Assembly: GCA_017449765.1 (NCBI GenBank)
Contig: JAFTFE010000014.1
Span: forward strand, 1 to 64,000
DNA: 64,000 nucleotides
DNA from: Lachnospiraceae bacterium
Lineage (GTDB): Bacteria > Bacillota > Clostridia > Lachnospirales > Lachnospiraceae
Direction: 5' to 3'
The notes under the pieces: generated by a model
Databases searched by the model: none
What the model was told of the DNA's origin: nothing
What the model saw: the letters and a program-made list of their open reading frames with translations, nothing else
Part shown: piece by piece, positions 44,116-53,257 of the stretch
How positions within the stretch are numbered: position 1 is the stretch's first letter
Layout: each line of letters begins with the position of its first letter
Translations under genes and position numbers: made by a program

Positions 44116-44736
44116 ATGATTGAAAGTTATATCAATCTCATCAAAGGAGGAGAGGGTGAGATTGTAGAAAAAAAATCAAGATTCATCGGACAGATAAAGC
44201 CTGTTTCGTCAGAGGAAGAAGCATATGCATTTATAGATAAGATTAAGAAAAAGCATTATGCGGCAAGGCACAACTGCTTTGCTTTTTCTGTCGGTGCAGA
44301 ACAGCCGTTGCTTCGATTCTCAGACGACGGAGAACCTCAAGGCACGGCAGGCAAGCCAATACTTGAAGTAATTACATCATCTAAGATTCATAATATATGT
44401 ATAGTAGTCACAAGATATTTCGGAGGGACATTGCTCGGCACAGGCGGATTGGTAAGAGCCTATACAGATGCAAGTAAGGAAGCGCTCTCTAATTGTGAGA
44501 CAAAGCTTATGGAAAGACTTGTTCCGGCCGATATAAAAACCAATTATAACGATATTGGCAAGATACAGTACATACTTGGTAATCGGGATGTTAAAATACT
44601 TGATACATTATATACTGATGATGTATTGATAAAAATACATTTAAGAAAAAAAGAAGCAGACAGTATTATCAAAGAACTGACTAATGCAACATCGGCAAGG
44701 GCAGAAATTGATATTTTTGATGAGATATATGGATAA
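44116..44736 (+). CDS. YigZ/IMPACT family protein
   Basis: 206 residues with KKSRFIGQIKPVSS, HNCFAFSVG, RFSDDGEPQGTAGKPILE and VTRYFGGTLLGTGGLVRAY, the family core, and a C-terminal ferredoxin-like DUF1949 domain. ATG 44116 follows CGGGAGAG; the earlier ATG at 44071 lacks homology. Distantly related to eukaryotic IMPACT; the bacterial function is unsettled. Confidence 0.93.
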   Translation: MIESYINLIKGGEGEIVEKKSRFIGQIKPVSSEEEAYAFIDKIKKKHYAARHNCFAFSVGAEQPLLRFSDDGEPQGTAGKPILEVITSSKIHNICIVVTRYFGGTLLGTGGLVRAYTDASKEALSNCETKLMERLVPADIKTNYNDIGKIQYILGNRDVKILDTLYTDDVLIKIHLRKKEADSIIKELTNATSARAEIDIFDEIYG

Positions 44737-44750
44737 CGGGGGACAACGAA

Positions 44751-46514
44751 ATGAAAAGATTTCAATTTGAATACAGCAATGAAAGAATATTCGTAAGAGA
44801 ACTTGAAAAGTTAAGAGTATGGGTAAAAAGACAGATGGTACAAAAAATGCTTTTTCACGTGTTTTGTGAAACGGTGGATAAAGAACGCATAAAGACTGTA
44901 TGTGATTATCTGGAAAAATATTTCCCTAATGCAGAATATATAGGTTGTACAACAAGCGGAAATATCGTATCGGGAGATAAGGGCAAGAGTGATATATGCG
45001 TATCCTGTACTATGTTTGAATATCCTGACACTCAGTACAGAGTGTTTCAGCTTCCGATTGAGGAACACTCACTCGAAGTAGGACAACGCCTGAAAAAATA
45101 TATTGAAGAAAATCCATGGGTTAAATCCGTGGAACTCCTTACTACCATAAATGGAATTTCCATGACTAAGTTCTGTGAATCCTTTACGGATTGCAGAAAG
45201 GATGTATGTATATTCGGTGGTGGAGCATACAGTCCGGATTTAAGCTGGAATAACGGCTTTGTATTCTCAAAAGGACATGAGATGACGGATCAGGGTGTAG
45301 TTCTTCTTATGACCGGTGGAGATGATTTTCATCTGGTTACTATGCATATTACCGGATGGAAACCTTTAGGACGTGAGTTTATTGTAACCAAGGCACAGGA
45401 TTCAAGACTTTATGAGTTGGATAATCAGCCTGCATTCGATGTATATTACAAGTATTTACATATAAATAATGATGAGAACTTTTTTGAGAATTCTCTTGAA
45501 TTCCCAATATTTTATAAATATCACGGAATAGATATTCTCCGTGCTCCTTCTTCAAGTAATGAGGATGGCTCACTCAATATGACTTCCGTTGTAGAGGAAA
45601 ATGTGAGTGCGAAGCTCGCCTATGGAGATCCTGAGGTTATCGTGGACAGTGTAAAAGAAGAGAGCTTAGCTGTTGCTAAGTTCCAACCTGATGTAATAGA
45701 TATATTCTCCTGTGCGGCACGACTGATGTACTGGGGTTCGGAAGATGTCGGAAGGGAGACTATGCCTTTTGAAGCAATAGCTCCGACTGTAGGTTTTTTC
45801 ACATCAGGTGAGTTCCTGCGTACTGAGGAATTTGTTAATCAGCATAATGTAACCTTGGTCGTGGCTGCAATGCGTGAGGGTGATGCAGATGAAGATGTGG
45901 AGATTTTCCATATGCTTTCCGAAGAAGAGAAAAGCGGAAAGATTAATATGATCAAGCGTTTAACTACTTTCATAAATGCAGCGACTGCTGAGATGGAAGA
46001 AGCAAACAGAAAGCTTGAGCTTGCTGCGATTTCCGATGCTATGACAGGTCTTTTGAATCGTGGTGAGATTCAGCGAAGAATAAGTGACTGTGTCAGAGAT
46101 AATTCCGATACGTCAGAGAAAGTAAGTCTTATTATGATGGACTTGGATGACTTTAAAAAGGTAAATGACACTTACGGACATAAAGAAGGAGATAATGTGT
46201 TAATCGGACTTGCAAATGTCTTAAGAGACACTTTGAAGGATTGCTATATAATAGATGGTGAAATAGGCCGCTGGGGTGGTGAAGAATTTATGATTCTTCT
46301 TCCGGGCTTTTCGACAGACAAGGCGAAGATGATAGCGGATATACTCCTGAAGAATTTCTCCGATATTAATTTTGAACTTGCGGGGCATCAGACTATGAGT
46401 CTTGGCGTAACTGAGTATATTAACGGTGAAGATGTAGATGTTCTTACCATGCGTGTGGACTCAGCACTTTATGAGGCCAAGGCAAACGGTAAAAACCAGG
46501 TAGTTGTAAGGTAA
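44751..46514 (+). CDS. FIST-domain diguanylate cyclase
   Basis: 587 residues, soluble. The N-terminal FIST N and C domains (EYIGCTTSGNIVSG, VCIFGGGAYSPD, LMTGGDDFHLV) presumably sense a small ligand. A C-terminal GGDEF domain carries LLNRGEIQRRI, KVNDTYGHKEGD and active site RWGGEEFMIL near residue 507, consistent with active cyclic di-GMP synthesis. Its start is 14 bp after the YigZ gene. Confidence 0.92.
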   Translation: MKRFQFEYSNERIFVRELEKLRVWVKRQMVQKMLFHVFCETVDKERIKTVCDYLEKYFPNAEYIGCTTSGNIVSGDKGKSDICVSCTMFEYPDTQYRVFQLPIEEHSLEVGQRLKKYIEENPWVKSVELLTTINGISMTKFCESFTDCRKDVCIFGGGAYSPDLSWNNGFVFSKGHEMTDQGVVLLMTGGDDFHLVTMHITGWKPLGREFIVTKAQDSRLYELDNQPAFDVYYKYLHINNDENFFENSLEFPIFYKYHGIDILRAPSSSNEDGSLNMTSVVEENVSAKLAYGDPEVIVDSVKEESLAVAKFQPDVIDIFSCAARLMYWGSEDVGRETMPFEAIAPTVGFFTSGEFLRTEEFVNQHNVTLVVAAMREGDADEDVEIFHMLSEEEKSGKINMIKRLTTFINAATAEMEEANRKLELAAISDAMTGLLNRGEIQRRISDCVRDNSDTSEKVSLIMMDLDDFKKVNDTYGHKEGDNVLIGLANVLRDTLKDCYIIDGEIGRWGGEEFMILLPGFSTDKAKMIADILLKNFSDINFELAGHQTMSLGVTEYINGEDVDVLTMRVDSALYEAKANGKNQVVVR

Positions 46515-46535
46515 GGAAAGCTTTTAACGACCATA

Positions 46536-47489
46536 TTAAATGGATAAAAAGGAAAGAATAAAAGTTACTACAAGAGCAATAAAAACAATTATAGGAAGCA
46601 CCTTCGATAAGAGGGTGCTTTTTCTGATTACTACGCTGAGTATCAATGAGAATATATAAGTAAATATAATGGTTAAAACCAGATTAAGTATCCTGTTAAT
46701 ACTGTATGATGAAATAAGCATACAGATAATGCCGGTAAAAGTAACAGGAAGCATAGCTGTTATAATATATAAGCTTCTTAATACGAAAAGCTCACTTTTT
46801 TTCAGTGCAATATAAATACTTTTCTCAGCATCCTGAATATAGGAATAAAGTCCGAGCAGACCTGAGAATAATATAAGAAGTATAGAGATTTCATATATAG
46901 GAATATTTACCTTGTAGGTCATGGTTTCATAGTTATATTCGCCATTGGTTAAGTCAGACATTCGGAATATTTCATCACCGCTAAGATAGTCGGACATTTT
47001 TTCGGTCACTGTATCTCTGTAATCATATAAGTCTGTGCTGTTTATAAGTATGTCATTTGAACATACATAGAGAACATTGTTAAAAAATGTCTCTGTTATG
47101 GCAGCTCCGAGTGTGGTAGATGGCAGAGTATAGAGAATTATTTTGTTTTCGGTATTTGAGTCTTTTATATATTTAGCAAAGAAATTATCGGGAATTATAT
47201 AACCGCATTCAGCTTTGCCGGATTGTATGTCAGAGAGAAGACTTTGCTTGCTGTCTGTAAAATAAAATTTATACAAAGAATTATCTGCAAGGAGCTTGTC
47301 GCTAAATTCTGTGGCATAATCCGATGTGTCTTCACAATATACACCTACTCTTATATCGGTACTTTGTTCCTTTTCAGGAAGCAGATGGTATATTACGGTA
47401 GATACAATAAGGATAAGAAGCATCGAAATATACAATTTTTTCTTTAATATTCTTTTTGATAAAACGACAAATCTGTTGATTAATCTCAT
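46536..47489 (-). CDS. ABC-2 type exporter permease
   Basis: 317 residues with an N-terminal membrane segment (LYISMLLILIVSTVIYHLL), a ~170-residue extracellular loop and five C-terminal membrane segments, the ABC-2/YhgE-like topology. It is the last gene of a minus-strand operon with a second permease and an ATPase. Substrate unknown. Confidence 0.82.
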   Translation of the reverse strand: MRLINRFVVLSKRILKKKLYISMLLILIVSTVIYHLLPEKEQSTDIRVGVYCEDTSDYATEFSDKLLADNSLYKFYFTDSKQSLLSDIQSGKAECGYIIPDNFFAKYIKDSNTENKIILYTLPSTTLGAAITETFFNNVLYVCSNDILINSTDLYDYRDTVTEKMSDYLSGDEIFRMSDLTNGEYNYETMTYKVNIPIYEISILLILFSGLLGLYSYIQDAEKSIYIALKKSELFVLRSLYIITAMLPVTFTGIICMLISSYSINRILNLVLTIIFTYIFSLILSVVIRKSTLLSKVLPIIVFIALVVTFILSFLSI

Positions 47490-47504
47490 GTCCCGTAAAC
47501 TCCC

Positions 47505-48626
47505 TTATCCGAATAATGAAAAAGCAAGGTTTGAAATCATATATTGCCCCGGTGTAAATACAGATATTTGTTTTATTATATGAGGCAGCATTGAGCTTGG
47601 AATTATTCCGCCGCCAATATAAACTATTACCAGTGTTATGAAAAGTATTGCCATATTTCCGGAAAAGACATTACTGCTTATATTTGCAATAAGAGCAATA
47701 ATAAATGAAATACCGATTATAGTCGGCAGAACTGTCAATATGCCGATTGGATTTATATGCTTAAATATAATGCTTATTATAAGATAGCATGGAAGATAAG
47801 CAAGAATAAGTGCCGGTATGCAGCAAATAAAATTACTTGTAAAGAAATGAATGCCGCTTATATGATATGTCTTAAGTTTTGGACGTATACCTTTATCATA
47901 ACCTTGCATATAAGGCACGAGAATAAAAGACATAAAAAGCAGACTGAGCAGAACCGCAACACTTATATAGTGTTCAACCAAACTGTAGATTCCGTTAGAA
48001 GAGGCTTCTTTTTCTTCAATCACTTCGTCCTTTGCAAAAACTCTTTCAAGAAAAACTATATTGGAAGCATCGTATACATATTTATATTTTTCTTCGTTGA
48101 AATTATTTTCACGTGCCACATCAAGTGCGCTGTATATAGCTGCCTGTGCAATCCCAAGGTAACCTGTAAGCGACATAAAAAGCTGATTGGATACATACGA
48201 AGCCAGGCTTGTATTATCTCTGACAATTATATCAAGTGGTGGATTGGTGCCGTTCATAACACCATCGAAAAAACCTTCAGATACATTGACAAAGAACAAA
48301 ACTTCATTAGAATCAAGCAGGGCATATCCGTCATCTATGCTGTCAACCTCTATTATATTAGCGGTTTCGTTCATGCTTTTTAAGTTCTCCAGAAAATTTA
48401 CTGCCATGGAAAGATACTTGAAATCCTTATCTTGTGATGGTATATAGTAAGCTATTTTTACTGCGTTATAAACATTCTCTTTGTAAATGTTTTTGGACAC
48501 GATAAAACCTGCTGTACCACAGAATGTGAGTAGCAGTATAACAGAAATAATTATTGAAAAAATGTATTTTCGCAATCTTTTTATATCTGCGGATATTAAG
48601 TTGAAAAATAATTTTCTTCTTGTCAT
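47505..48626 (-). CDS. ABC-2 type exporter permease
   Basis: 373 residues with the same architecture as its neighbour (segment YIFSIIISVILLLTFCGTAG, long loop, then multiple membrane segments). AAGGAGTTAAG precedes the ATG, and the gene starts 1 bp after the ATPase gene ends. The two permeases likely form a heterodimer. Confidence 0.82.
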   Translation of the reverse strand: MTRRKLFFNLISADIKRLRKYIFSIIISVILLLTFCGTAGFIVSKNIYKENVYNAVKIAYYIPSQDKDFKYLSMAVNFLENLKSMNETANIIEVDSIDDGYALLDSNEVLFFVNVSEGFFDGVMNGTNPPLDIIVRDNTSLASYVSNQLFMSLTGYLGIAQAAIYSALDVARENNFNEEKYKYVYDASNIVFLERVFAKDEVIEEKEASSNGIYSLVEHYISVAVLLSLLFMSFILVPYMQGYDKGIRPKLKTYHISGIHFFTSNFICCIPALILAYLPCYLIISIIFKHINPIGILTVLPTIIGISFIIALIANISSNVFSGNMAILFITLVIVYIGGGIIPSSMLPHIIKQISVFTPGQYMISNLAFSLFG

Positions 48627-48627
48627 C

Positions 48628-49248
48628 TTAACTCCTTAGAATGTCGACATAGCTTATATTGTTTGCCCTTAATTGTGCAGTATCGATCAGACCTCCGTTT
48701 TTTAGCAGGAATACCCGATTGCAGAATCTGAAGATTTCCTCCTCGTGAGATGCAATTATTATTGTTCCGTTATTTTTCAAAAATTCCCCCATGTATGCGA
48801 GAATATCCTGTTTTGCCGGAAGGTCGAGAGCTGCAAACGGCTCGTCCATTAGAAGAATGGATGGATTATTGATAAGTACCGTTGCAAGACTTAATCTTTT
48901 TTTCATTCCTCCTGACTGCCTGGATACGGGAGTATCAATATAGTTGTTAATTCCAAGCTGAACCAAAGGCGGTTCATTAAGACGTGACAGGATTTCATCT
49001 TTTTTTAAGTCACACCACATCTTGATATTGTCTACGGGTTTTAATTCATCGAACAGAGGATTTTCCTGTGGCATATAGCCTATAGCTTCATTGGAATATT
49101 TTTCCGCTATACAGGATAGCAGAGTGGATTTGCCTGAACCGTTCAAGCCTAAGATTCCGATGGCTTCACCTTCGTTTGCGGTAAAAGATATGTCGTTTAA
49201 AATTTGTTTCTTGCCGTATGATTTTGAAATGTGCTCTATATTAAACAT
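48628..49248 (-). CDS. ABC transporter ATP-binding protein
   Basis: 206 residues: Walker A GLNGSGKST, Q-loop GYMPQENPLF, signature VSRQSGGMKKRLSL, Walker B ILLMDEPFAAL, H-loop ASHEEE. Start ATG 49248 follows TTGGAGAAA; the TTG at 49266 is inside the site. First gene of the exporter operon. Confidence 0.92.
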   Translation of the reverse strand: MFNIEHISKSYGKKQILNDISFTANEGEAIGILGLNGSGKSTLLSCIAEKYSNEAIGYMPQENPLFDELKPVDNIKMWCDLKKDEILSRLNEPPLVQLGINNYIDTPVSRQSGGMKKRLSLATVLINNPSILLMDEPFAALDLPAKQDILAYMGEFLKNNGTIIIASHEEEIFRFCNRVFLLKNGGLIDTAQLRANNISYVDILRS

Positions 49249-49283
49249 TTTTTTCTCCAAATACAAAAATTTTAAATTATATA

Positions 49284-49556
49284 TTAATAATCTTCTTCAA
49301 TAACCTGAAATTCGAGATAATCAAAATCTATTTTGTCCATAAAATTATCCTGAGTAAATCTGGTTTTTGCAAATTGTATAAAGTCCTTCTGATTAAGATT
49401 GAGCCAGTATGGTTTAGGAAGCTTTAAACTTTGACATATCTCATCTAAAGCCGCGTAAACCTTTCTCGTTCTATTTAAAGTATTGTCCTCAATGCATGCT
49501 GTGTATTCTTTTACTGTATGACCGCGTTTTACGGTTCTGCCCCATACCCTGAACAT
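49284..49556 (-). CDS. Conserved hypothetical protein
   Basis: 90 residues starting MFRVWGRTVKRGHTV, with KTRFTQDNF and IDFDYLEFQVIEEDY at the end. I recognise this as a small protein recurrent in Clostridia, without a known function. AAGGGGTAAA precedes the ATG. 49557-49792 upstream holds only promoters for this gene and for tgt. Confidence 0.72.
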   Translation of the reverse strand: MFRVWGRTVKRGHTVKEYTACIEDNTLNRTRKVYAALDEICQSLKLPKPYWLNLNQKDFIQFAKTRFTQDNFMDKIDFDYLEFQVIEEDY

Positions 49557-49729
49557 AGTTTACCCCTTTGTATGCTGATTTAAGTGTATAAATTTTACAA
49601 TGATCATCATATATTATAATTTTTTTAAAGAAAATAGTCCATAGTAATTAAAAAAATGATAAAGAGTGATAAAAGGCTAAAAAAAGATAAATGTATTTTG
49701 AAAAATAAGAAAATCTTGAAATTATTTCT

Positions 49730-49757
49730 TTGATTATATGTGTATTTATGGTAGAAT
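49730..49757 (+). promoter_or_regulatory. Predicted promoter of the tgt operon
   Basis: TTGATT (49730-49735), 16-nt spacer, TAGAAT (49752-49757), 35 bp before the ATG. Confidence 0.45.
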
Positions 49758-49792
49758 GAGCGAAGTGCATTAGATAAAGAGTGGTGAATGAT

Positions 49793-50923
49793 ATGTATAA
49801 ATTGATTACAACAGATAATAGTGCAAAAAGAGGAGAACTTCATACGCCGCATGGGGTTATTGAGACGCCTGTGTTTATGAATGTCGGAACGGTGGCAGCT
49901 ATCAAGGGTGCGGTATCTACAGAAGATTTGGAAAATATCGGAACCTTAGTTCAGTTGTCCAATACCTATCATCTGCACGTAAGACCGGGGGATGAGCTGA
50001 TTAAGAAGATGGGCGGTTTGCATAAGTTTATGTCGTGGGACAAGCCTATACTTACTGATTCGGGTGGTTTCCAGGTCTTTTCATTGGCCGGGCTACGCAA
50101 GATTAAAGAAGAAGGCGTATATTTTAATTCTCATATTGACGGCAGGAAGATATTCATGGGACCTGAAGAGAGTATGCAGATACAGTCGAATCTTGCATCT
50201 ACTATAGCTATGGCTTTTGATGAGTGTCCGCCTTCTGTGGCGGAGAGAAGTTATATTAAGCCGTCAGTTGACAGGACTACAAGATGGTTAGCAAGATGTA
50301 AGGCCGAAATGAAGAGGCTGAACGAGCTTCCTGATACGATTAATAAGAATCAGATGTTATTTGGTATCAATCAGGGAGGAGTTTTTGAGGATATAAGAAT
50401 CGAGCATGCAAAGGCAATATCTGATATGGATTTGGATGGGTATGCCATAGGAGGACTGGCTGTCGGTGAAACACATGAAGAGATGTATAGGATTATCGAG
50501 GCAACAGTACCGTATCTTCCAAAGGAGAAACCGACTTATCTTATGGGAGTAGGTACGCCGGCAAATATTTTAGAAGCCGTTGAGCGGGGAGTGGACTTTT
50601 TTGACTGTGTTTATCCGTCAAGGAATGGCAGACACGGACATGTATACACAAATCATGGAAAGCTTAACTTATTTAATGCACAGTATGAGACGGACGATGA
50701 GCCTATTGAAGAAGGTTGTGGCTGTCCGGTATGTAAGAGATACTCGAGGGCATATATAAGACATTTGCTTAAGGCAAAAGAAATGCTTGGAATGAGATTT
50801 TGTGTCTTGCATAATTTATATTTTTATAATAATATGATGAAAGAGATTCGAGAAGCCATAGAGGAACATCGTTTTGCTGAGTATAAACGGGACAAGCTTT
50901 ACGGCTTTGAAAATAAGAATTAA
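49793..50923 (+). CDS. tgt: Queuine tRNA-ribosyltransferase
   Basis: Exchanges guanine 34 for preQ1 in GUN-anticodon tRNAs. 376 residues with LTDSGGFQVFSL, the active-site FDECPPS, DCVYPSRNGRHGHV and zinc ligands CGCPVCKRYS plus a His. ATG 49793 is chosen, with GGTGA upstream; a GTG at 49781 is possible. yajC follows by 19 bp, the common tgt-yajC order. Confidence 0.96.
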   Translation: MYKLITTDNSAKRGELHTPHGVIETPVFMNVGTVAAIKGAVSTEDLENIGTLVQLSNTYHLHVRPGDELIKKMGGLHKFMSWDKPILTDSGGFQVFSLAGLRKIKEEGVYFNSHIDGRKIFMGPEESMQIQSNLASTIAMAFDECPPSVAERSYIKPSVDRTTRWLARCKAEMKRLNELPDTINKNQMLFGINQGGVFEDIRIEHAKAISDMDLDGYAIGGLAVGETHEEMYRIIEATVPYLPKEKPTYLMGVGTPANILEAVERGVDFFDCVYPSRNGRHGHVYTNHGKLNLFNAQYETDDEPIEEGCGCPVCKRYSRAYIRHLLKAKEMLGMRFCVLHNLYFYNNMMKEIREAIEEHRFAEYKRDKLYGFENKN

Positions 50924-50942
50924 ATTACAGGAGGAAATATAA

Positions 50943-51329
50943 ATGATTTTGGAAACAGCAAGTTCTACGAGTGCCGGAGGAATGGGTGGAGTAGTAATTA
51001 TAGTTTACTTGGTTTTATTTGTAGGACTTATGTATTTTATGATTGTACGCCCACAGAAAAAGCAACAGAAGCAGATGGAGGATCTTCATAATTCCATGGA
51101 GCCGGGAGATACTGTTATGACGACAGGTGGATTTTATGGAACATTGCTTGATATAGTTGATGATACAACAGTAATTGTTGAGTTTGGCAATGACAGACAT
51201 TGTAGGATTCCTATGCATAAGAATGCCATAGCTGAGGTTGAAAAGGCCGGTTCTGCTGTTGTTAAGGATGATGAAGTGGATTCTGACGAAGGAAAAAACG
51301 ACAGCAAATTAGGCAAAGAAAAAAAGTAA
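50943..51329 (+). CDS. yajC: Preprotein translocase subunit YajC
   Basis: 128 residues: one membrane segment (GVVIIVYLVLFVGLMYFMIV), then RPQKKQQKQMEDLHNSMEPG and GDTVMTTGGFYGTLLDI. Accessory to SecDF. The C-terminal extension is charged. GGAGGAAAT precedes the ATG. Confidence 0.95.
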   Translation: MILETASSTSAGGMGGVVIIVYLVLFVGLMYFMIVRPQKKQQKQMEDLHNSMEPGDTVMTTGGFYGTLLDIVDDTTVIVEFGNDRHCRIPMHKNAIAEVEKAGSAVVKDDEVDSDEGKNDSKLGKEKK

Positions 51330-51395
51330 AAAACAGTAGACTTATTGCGTGATTTGTGAGAAAATTATTTTATAATATTTGAAAGGAGTTTCGAC

Positions 51396-52103
51396 ATGAT
51401 TTACACAAAGGAAGTTGAAAACATGTGTCCGGTTGCTCAGGGAGTGCATCACGGAAGTGCACCTATTCCTGAAGAAGCAAAATGGGTACAGGCAAAGGAA
51501 GTAAAAGATATCTCCGGTTTTACACACGGTGTTGGCTGGTGTGCACCACAGCAGGGTGCCTGCAAGCTTTCACTCAATGTTAAGGAAGGTATCATTCAGG
51601 AAGCTTTAGTAGAAACTATCGGTTGTTCAGGTATGACCCATTCAGCAGCTATGGCAGCAGAGATTTTACCGGGTCTTACAGTTATGGAGGCACTTAATAC
51701 TGACCTTGTATGTGATGCGATTAATACAGCTATGAGAGAATTATTCTTACAGATAGTTTACGGTCGTTCACAGAGTGCATTCTCAGAGGATGGTCTTGCA
51801 GTTGGTGCAGGTCTTGAGGATTTAGGTAAGGGTCTTCGTTCACAGGTTGGTACTATGTACGGTACACTTGCAAAGGGACCTCGTTACCTTGAGATGGCTG
51901 AGGGTTATGTAACTGCTATAGCTTTAGATGCAGATGATTTAATAATTGGTTATAAGTTCGTTAACCTCGGTAAGATGACTGACTTCATCAAGAAGGGTGA
52001 TGATCCTAATACTGCTTACGAGAAGTCTTGTGGACAGTACGGAAGAGTTGCCGATGCAGTTAAGTTAATTGACCCACGTACAGACAAAGAGCTTGATAAG
52101 TAG
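51396..52103 (+). CDS. Iron-sulfur cluster assembly scaffold-like protein
   Basis: 235 residues with a NifU/IscU-like N-terminal fold; conserved cysteines occur in GWCAPQQGAC and TIGCSGMTH. It precedes the GGGtGRT gene by 18 bp, a fixed pair in Clostridia. Codon choice is strongly biased toward highly expressed genes. GAAAGGAG precedes the ATG, with a TATAAT at 51371. The exact role in Fe-S assembly is inferred. Confidence 0.85.
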   Translation: MIYTKEVENMCPVAQGVHHGSAPIPEEAKWVQAKEVKDISGFTHGVGWCAPQQGACKLSLNVKEGIIQEALVETIGCSGMTHSAAMAAEILPGLTVMEALNTDLVCDAINTAMRELFLQIVYGRSQSAFSEDGLAVGAGLEDLGKGLRSQVGTMYGTLAKGPRYLEMAEGYVTAIALDADDLIIGYKFVNLGKMTDFIKKGDDPNTAYEKSCGQYGRVADAVKLIDPRTDKELDK

Positions 52104-52121
52104 GAAGAGGAGGTAACGAAG

Positions 52122-53132
52122 ATGGCATTATTTGAATCATATGAAAGAAGAATTGATCAAATCAATAAAGTATTAAACAGCTACGGTATCTCCTCAATCG
52201 AAGAAGCAGAGAAGATTACAAAGGATGCTGGTTTAGACGTTTACAATCAGATAAAGGGCATTCAGCCTATCTGTTTTGAAAATGCATGCTGGGCTTACAC
52301 TGTAGGTGCAGCTATAGCAATCAAGAAGGGCTGCAGAAGAGCAGCTGATGCAGCAGCAGCAATCGGTGAAGGACTTCAGTCTTTCTGTATACCGGGCTCA
52401 GTTGCAGATACCCGTAAGGTTGGTCTCGGACATGGTAACTTAGGTAAGATGTTGCTTGAGGAAGAGACAGAGTGCTTCGCATTCCTTGCAGGTCATGAGT
52501 CATTTGCAGCAGCAGAGGGTGCAATCGGTATAGCTGAGAAGGCTAACAAGGTTCGTCAGAAGCCTCTTAGAGTTATCCTTAACGGTTTAGGTAAGGATGC
52601 TGCACAGATTATCTCACGTATCAACGGATTTACATTTGTTGAGACTGAGTATGATCCATATACAAATGAAGTAAAGGAAATCTCACGTAAGTCTTATTCA
52701 GACGGACTTCGTGCTAAAGTAAACTGCTACGGTGCTAACTCAGTACCTGAGGGCGTTGCAATCATGTGGAAGGAAGGCGTTGATGTATCTATCACAGGTA
52801 ACTCAACCAACCCAACCAGATTCCAGCATCCTGTTGCAGGTACATATAAGAAGGAATGTAACGAGAAGGGCAAGAAGTACTTCTCAGTAGCTTCAGGTGG
52901 TGGTACAGGACGTACACTTCACCCTGATAACATGGCAGCAGGTCCTGCTTCATACGGTATGACTGATACCTTAGGACGTATGCATTCAGATGCACAGTTC
53001 GCAGGTTCTTCATCAGTTCCTGCTCACGTTGAGATGATGGGTCTTATCGGTGCAGGTAACAACCCTATGGTTGGTATGACTGTTGCAGTTGCGGTATCTA
53101 TAGAAGAAGCTGCTAAGGCGGGTAAGTTTTAA
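52122..53132 (+). CDS. GGGtGRT family protein
   Basis: 336 residues named for the motif seen here, ASGGGTGRTLHPDN. Also has FCIPGSVADTRKVGLGHGN. Always coupled to the Fe-S scaffold gene upstream, with the same biased codon use; the biochemical role is unknown. GAAGAGGAGG precedes the ATG. It is the last core gene before the prophage integrase. Confidence 0.9.
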   Translation: MALFESYERRIDQINKVLNSYGISSIEEAEKITKDAGLDVYNQIKGIQPICFENACWAYTVGAAIAIKKGCRRAADAAAAIGEGLQSFCIPGSVADTRKVGLGHGNLGKMLLEEETECFAFLAGHESFAAAEGAIGIAEKANKVRQKPLRVILNGLGKDAAQIISRINGFTFVETEYDPYTNEVKEISRKSYSDGLRAKVNCYGANSVPEGVAIMWKEGVDVSITGNSTNPTRFQHPVAGTYKKECNEKGKKYFSVASGGGTGRTLHPDNMAAGPASYGMTDTLGRMHSDAQFAGSSSVPAHVEMMGLIGAGNNPMVGMTVAVAVSIEEAAKAGKF

Positions 53133-53157
53133 AAAACCACGATTTTATGCGGTTTCT
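53133..53157 (+). terminator. Hairpin after the GGGtGRT gene
   Basis: AAACC (53135-53139 region) pairs with GGTTT across CACGATTTTATGC, with a weak T tail. A modest terminator candidate. Confidence 0.45.
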
Positions 53158-53187
53158 ATTATTACAAAAAAGTGCCGAAAAACAGCG

Positions 53188-53219
53188 GTAACTAACAAGT
53201 AACTAACAGGTAACTAACA
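53188..53219. repeat. Three 11-bp spaced direct repeats, putative integrase arm-type sites
   Basis: GTAACTAACA starts at 53188, 53199 and 53210, exactly 11 bp apart, just downstream of the integrase gene. Arrays like this bind the N-terminal domain of tyrosine recombinases (arm sites near att). The core attachment sequence could not be identified. Confidence 0.6.
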
Positions 53220-53222
53220 AAA

Positions 53223-53252
53223 AGGGCAGCAGTATTGATGTACTGTTGCCCT
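53223..53252 (-). terminator. Terminator of the integrase gene
   Basis: On the minus strand AGGGCAACAGTA pairs with TACTGCTGCCCT, followed by TTTTTG. Confidence 0.8.
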
Positions 53253-53257
53253 ATATT

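Noticed and set aside
47757..48383. 208-residue plus-strand ORF opposite the ABC-2 permease
   Set aside because: Low-complexity Lys/Ile-rich translation antisense to a well-supported permease; no start signal.
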